A DNA stretch of 64,000 bases from Sclerodactyla briareus. Lineage: Eukaryota; Echinodermata; Holothuroidea; Dendrochirotida; Sclerodactylidae. The position numbers and the translations under genes are program-made. Of the stretch, positions 59,560-64,000 are shown piece after piece. The notes below the pieces were generated by a model. The model was not told where the DNA came from and made no database searches. It was given only the letters and a program-made list of their open reading frames with translations. Position 1 is the first letter of the stretch. The number at the start of each line of letters is the position of its first letter. The DNA is taken from NCBI GenBank assembly GCA_026419785.1, contig JAODTK010003065.1, forward strand, positions 248,001 through 312,000, written 5' to 3'.

Positions 59560-60400
59560 CATCCCCTAATATACGGATCCAGCCATGCGGCTGGTCAGCT
59601 TGGAACTCTCCAAGTGTATTTTTTTTCCACTGGAATTCACATCATTTCACATTGCATTACAAGTGAGCGTTGTTTTATTGTGCTGTACTTAGTGATAGAC
59701 AATTACGTAATTCACCTTCACTGGAGGTATACACCTGATTGGCTGACAATTTAAGTGACACCATTTTGTCAACCAAAAGAGCTAACAGTCCAAGAGACTG
59801 ATAGTTAGGCCACGCCCACTGCTACCACTGATTTTGTATACAAAATTGATAAGTAATTTGACAACACAGCTGATTACTGATCACGTGACCATTTTGCATT
59901 CAAGTGGCCATGCCAAAATTATCTATCAGTAAACAGTTTGATGAACGCACCCAGTACTATTTACAATATAGGCCTACAGTGGGTTAGTCTGCAGAAAAAA
60001 AAAAAAAAATGGGAAGTGGAGGACCAGAAGTAAGATAATACTTTTCTAGTCTGGCTTGAGCTAGCTGATTAAAACACAAAAAAACTGTAACTCAAACAGG
60101 ATAGCTTCCGTGGAACTGCCAACAGACGGTCAGCGTCTTGGTCAGTACTGTACTAGGATTACAAAACAAAATATCCTCGCCAAATTGATAAGAGATCTGA
60201 GCATGTCAAGACCTGCCCATTTGATACAGGTACCTAACATGTCCCCATGCTGTTATGGTTACGATGATTACAGATATATGCCCACAAATATGATACTGTA
60301 CTGCAACCAAATTTGTTGACATGGACCCCCAAAAATTAAATACTAACCAAAAAAAATTAAATTAAATAGGAAAGCTACACACCCCAAATTTTGAACCTGA
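59560..60400. other. 5' intron or flank, nothing recognised
   Basis: No start exon, promoter or CpG-rich stretch was recognised. An A-run lies at 59995-60009. Confidence 0.4.
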
Positions 60401-60419
60401 TAGACCAACCATTCTGGAC

Positions 60420-61650
60420 TTATGTTGGTATAGGGTTTAGACTGTGACCTCTGGTGACCTCAGATGACCGCTGACCTGACCCCAAAACAATAGGGTTCAT
60501 GTACTCCTCATGGGGAACACACATACCAAGTATGAGCTCATACAATCCAAATGGGTCGAGGAGTTATCGTGTTGACAAACCGAATATTGTCCCCCAATTA
60601 TTGACTTTCACAAATTTTTTATTTTTGACCAACAATTCACCCCGGACCTATACCAAAAAACAATAGGGTGAATGTACTCCCATAGAAAGCTAAATACCAA
60701 ATTGAAACCCCGATAGACCAACCATTATGAGATTTATCGTTGTTTCACAAGGTTTTCTGACTTTGACCTCTGGTGACCTCAGATTGACCTCTGACCGACC
60801 CCAAAACAATAGGGCTTCATGTATAATCAGGGGGAACAAAACATACCAAGTATGAGCTTCATCCATCCAAGTGGGGTCGAGTTATCGTGGTTCACAAGCC
60901 AAAAAATGGCCAATTATGAACTTTTCACAAAGTTACTATTTTTGACAAAAATTCACCCCGACCTATCCAAAAACAATAGGGTTTACTGTACTCCCCAAAG
61001 AAAGCTTACACACAAAAAATTTGAACCCCAATCAGAACAACCTCGGACTCTTCGTTCACAAGTTTTCAGGACTTTACCTCTGGTGTGACCTCAGATGACT
61101 TATACCTGACCCCAAAAAAAACGGTATCCGTACTCATCATGGGCGAACACACACATTACCAAGTATGAGCTTCCATCCATTCAAGTGGGGTCACCATGAA
61201 GTTATCGTGTTCACAAGCCAAAATTGGCCCAACCAATTATCGACTTCAACAATTTTCCGATCTTGTGCACCAAAATTCACCCCCGGACCTATACCAAAAA
61301 ACAATAGGGTTCCTGTACTCCCAATAAGAAAGCTACACACCAATTTGAAACCCGATCAGACCAACCATTTCTGGTTATTGTGTTAACAAGAAATTTTCAG
61401 ACTCTTTGACCTCTGGTGACCCTTCCACAGGGATGACTTCTCTGACCTGACCCCAAAACAATAGGATTCATGTACTGCATCATGGGGAACACACCATACC
61501 AAGTAGAGATTCATCCATCCAAGTGGGGTCGAGGTTATCATGATTACAAGACAGAGGCGTCACAACACACACACATCAATTACACACACACACACACTGG
61601 CAGATGCAAGATTCCTCAGACTTCGTCAAGGAATCAAAAAAGGGGAAGGA
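60420..61650 (+). mobile_element. Family B element: about four 315-bp core units, CA tail, hairpin terminus
   Basis: Each unit has tgacctctggtgacctcag, ctgacctgaccccaaaacaa, atgtact, accaagtatgagct, gttatcgtgtt, caattattgactttcaca, ttcaccccggacctat, agaaagct and gaccaacca. A CA microsatellite (61559-61598) follows. It ends in the imperfect hairpin GATTCCTCAGAC-TTC-GTCAAGGAATC (61610-61635) and an A run. Confidence 0.82.
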
Positions 61651-61799
61651 TGTACTCCATATCGACCAGAAAGCCAAGGGTTAGTGATCCTTGACTCTTT
61701 TGACATAACCTATAGCCAGACACTGGATAAGGACAAAAAGGGTTTAGATCGTATACCAGCTCATTATGTGGCAACATAACCGTCCATTTTTCCCCAACA

Positions 61800-63015
61800 A
61801 ACCAATTAGGGATCCCTATAATCTGATTGAGAGAAAAATACACACTAAATGTCCAAGGTTTTCAGACTGACCTATGGTGGTTGAACTCTGACCTGACCCC
61901 AAAAACACTAGGTATGTACCTGTCATGGAGCATCAATTACCAAGTATGAGTTCATCCATCCGGGTGGGTGAGTTATCGTGGTTTACAAGCCAAAATTGCT
62001 CCGAAATATTGACTTTTCACAATTTTATATTCTTGAAGGAAATCACCCCGGACCTGAGCCAAGAAACAAATAGCACATGTGCTTTTCACCAAGTAAGAGT
62101 CACACGCAATCTCAACCTGATCAGACCAACCATTCTGGACTTATCGGTGTTCACAAGGTTTTCAGATATTTGACCTCGAGACTTTCAGATGACCTCTGAA
62201 CTGACCCCAAAACAATAGGTGTCATGTAATAATCAGGGGATAAACACGCATACCAGGTATGAGCTAAATCCATCAAGATGGAGTCGAGCTATCGTGTATG
62301 TTTAACAAGCCCAAATGGCCAAAAGATTGACTTTCCACAAATTTTATATGTTCGAACCAAATTCACCCTTGACCTGAAACAAAAACAGACAGATTGGGTT
62401 CTTGTATCCCCATAAGAAAGCTTACACACCAAATTTCAGCTTGATCGAGACCACTGTTTCGGAACATGATCGTGTGGTTTACAAGGATTTCAGACTTTGA
62501 CCTCTGGTGAACTTTGACCTGACCCCCAAAACGTTAGGGATAATGACTCATTTCTGAGGTAACACATACCAAGTATGAGCTCAATCCATCCCCGGTGGGG
62601 CTTGAGTTGGTGTGAATTAAACCAAAAATTGGCAAAATTCAATTTTTGACCATTCCTAATTTCTCCCAAAAATGACACCCAATCAACACCCAAAATAATA
62701 GTTTTTTGTACTCCCCATTAAGAAAGCTACACACCAAATTTCAGCTTGATCGGAACCAACCTTTCTGGACGTATTTAGGTTTATAAGGTTTTTCAACTGT
62801 GACCTCTGTTGACCTCAGAGGGACTATGACCCCTGACCCTTTAAAACATAGCGGTTCAGGTTAATCTCAGGGGCGAACACACCTCAAAGTATGAGATTCA
62901 TCCATCCAGGTGGGTCGAGGTATCCTGTTTTCAAGCCAGCAAAACACACCACACACACCACACACGGTATGACTGCATAGATCCTCTGACTGTCATCAAG
63001 AATAAAAAGATCGAA
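61800..63015 (+). mobile_element. Family B element, second tandem copy with CA tail and terminus
   Basis: It repeats the same unit order about four more times, then cacaccacacacac (62943-62965), gactgcatag, and the terminus atcctctgactgtcatcaag with an A-rich end. Head-to-tail placement with the previous copy gives eight units over 2.6 kb. Confidence 0.8.
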
Positions 63016-63709
63016 AACCTAACTTACCACTTCAGGGTACAGCAATGCTAATCGGATGAATAATTTTATTTCCAAAACCCCCCTCTCTGACAAATTTATT
63101 GCGAACATATGGGTGATTATTAAACTGCACTATTGCAGTATAGTGAAACAAGCTTGCGGACATACCAAACGCTTGGAATGTCCGGCCCGGCTAGCGAATG
63201 TGAAAAAGAAATAGGTTCAAGGGACAAAAAAGCCCTGTGAATGCAATCTATATAAAACCACACCACAACACTGCATCATTCTCAAGAGGAGTGCCATGCT
63301 TGAGTTGCACTTCAGGTGGGTGAAGTCGGAAGTTGCCGACGGATTCTGCAATTCTCCGCATTTCCTTGTAGGCCTAGGCCTATTAGCCTCTTCACAAATA
63401 GCCTCCTGCAATGCATTGTGGTCAAGCTCAGGGGACAAAGTATGAGGCAATCTATGGAAGGCAAAATAGGAATTCAGAGAATAAAATTGATTCTTCTGGT
63501 GAAAACTAATTTTGGGAGGGAGGGGAAGACACCTGTAGCATCTAGACCCCCCAGTACCATCCACGTGTGTGTAAATGAACGCCAACGAGATGGCCGCAAG
63601 GAAGCGCACAGAAAAGTGCCTTTGTGCAAAAAATTACCATTTTGAAATTGTGTGTAAATTACCGTGAGGTGCTTTTTGCTTTTGTTGTCCCCTCCCTGTC
63701 AAGGATGGC
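63016..63709. other. No gene recognised
   Basis: Frames of 109-130 codons overlap on both strands at 63217-63645 without motifs. The ENOSF1-like start exon was looked for here and not found. Confidence 0.45.
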
Positions 63710-63985
63710 TCAGCCCACTATTCTCTCAGTCGAACGAGGCTACTTCTTAATATTCGCGGACAAAACTCCAATGCGCCCTTCAGTGTAGCTTCTTTAATCA
63801 TTGTTAGATCCGAGGTGCCTTTGACGGGGGGGGGCCAAGATGGTGCTGGGAGGAGATTGCCCTTAAAAAGGCCATTGGTGCAAAAAATGCTCCCTGTGAC
63901 TTTGTGTAGAAAAAATCTGTTTTTTGGACTTGTGTGTGGAAAATTGGACATTCAAACTGTGAGGTGCTTTTGGCTTTCGGAGCCA
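63710..63985. repeat. Dispersed repeat related to 35.33-35.55 kb
   Basis: The block agtgtagcttctttaatcat followed by tgttagatccgaggtgcc resembles 35.43-35.46 kb. A local direct repeat ctgtgaggtgcttttggctt at 63956 echoes accgtgaggtgctttttgct at 63661. Confidence 0.45.
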
Positions 63986-64000
63986 ATCTCGTTTGAGGAA

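Noticed and set aside
59369-59666. Polyproline and polyglycine frames
   Set aside because: Translation of the C-rich tract; only the minus-strand segment 59228-59336, in another frame, is coding.
1-64000. Retrovirus-like or Polinton-like element
   Set aside because: No long terminal repeats, protease, integrase, capsid or polymerase motifs were seen in any frame.

Overview
This is eukaryotic nuclear DNA, most likely from a marine invertebrate. The reasons are one intron-rich animal gene, abundant GACCT-rich tandem repeats, a tRNA-derived SINE head, many microsatellites, and long C/G homopolymers. The exact species cannot be read from the sequence; an invertebrate deuterostome such as an echinoderm, hemichordate or cephalochordate is my guess.

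The one gene I can recognise is an ENOSF1-like (enolase superfamily member 1, L-fuconate dehydratase family) gene on the minus strand. Twelve exons were found between about 59.34 kb and the stop codon at 38.68 kb. They run collinearly from the HTDPDYS segment to the C-terminal YPNG segment. Exon 1 (start codon) and one tiny exon (expected GKPVWKLL-like) were not located. Almost every exon has good GT/AG borders and clear family similarity, yet most carry one or more one-base slips, typical of uncorrected long reads; a recent pseudogene is the alternative.

Region by region: 1-28.7 kb has no recognisable gene and holds a 0.75 kb polypyrimidine tract, microsatellites, degenerate tandem arrays, one copy each of repeat families A and B in reverse orientation, a SINE, and one copy of a 0.5 kb dispersed repeat. 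28.7-30.5 kb is a diverged GACCT-rich array apparently interrupted by the second copy of that repeat. 30.5-38.7 kb lies downstream of the gene and holds GC-rich dispersed elements and one candidate plus-strand exon. 38.7-59.3 kb is the ENOSF1-like gene, whose introns are packed with tandem repeats. 60.4-63.0 kb, upstream of the first exon found, is a large array of family B.

The most interesting structure is a set of elements (families A, B and D below) that share one layout: tandem core units, then a GATA or CA microsatellite, then a short conserved terminal hairpin. This resembles the pearl/mini-me or Helentron-associated non-autonomous elements. Their cores are full of TGACCT half-sites, including perfect DR1 and DR4 nuclear-receptor motifs. 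Next is an 87-bp minisatellite that has captured the 5' edge of one ENOSF1-like exon. No retrovirus-like or Polinton-like element, CRISPR array or rRNA was recognised.
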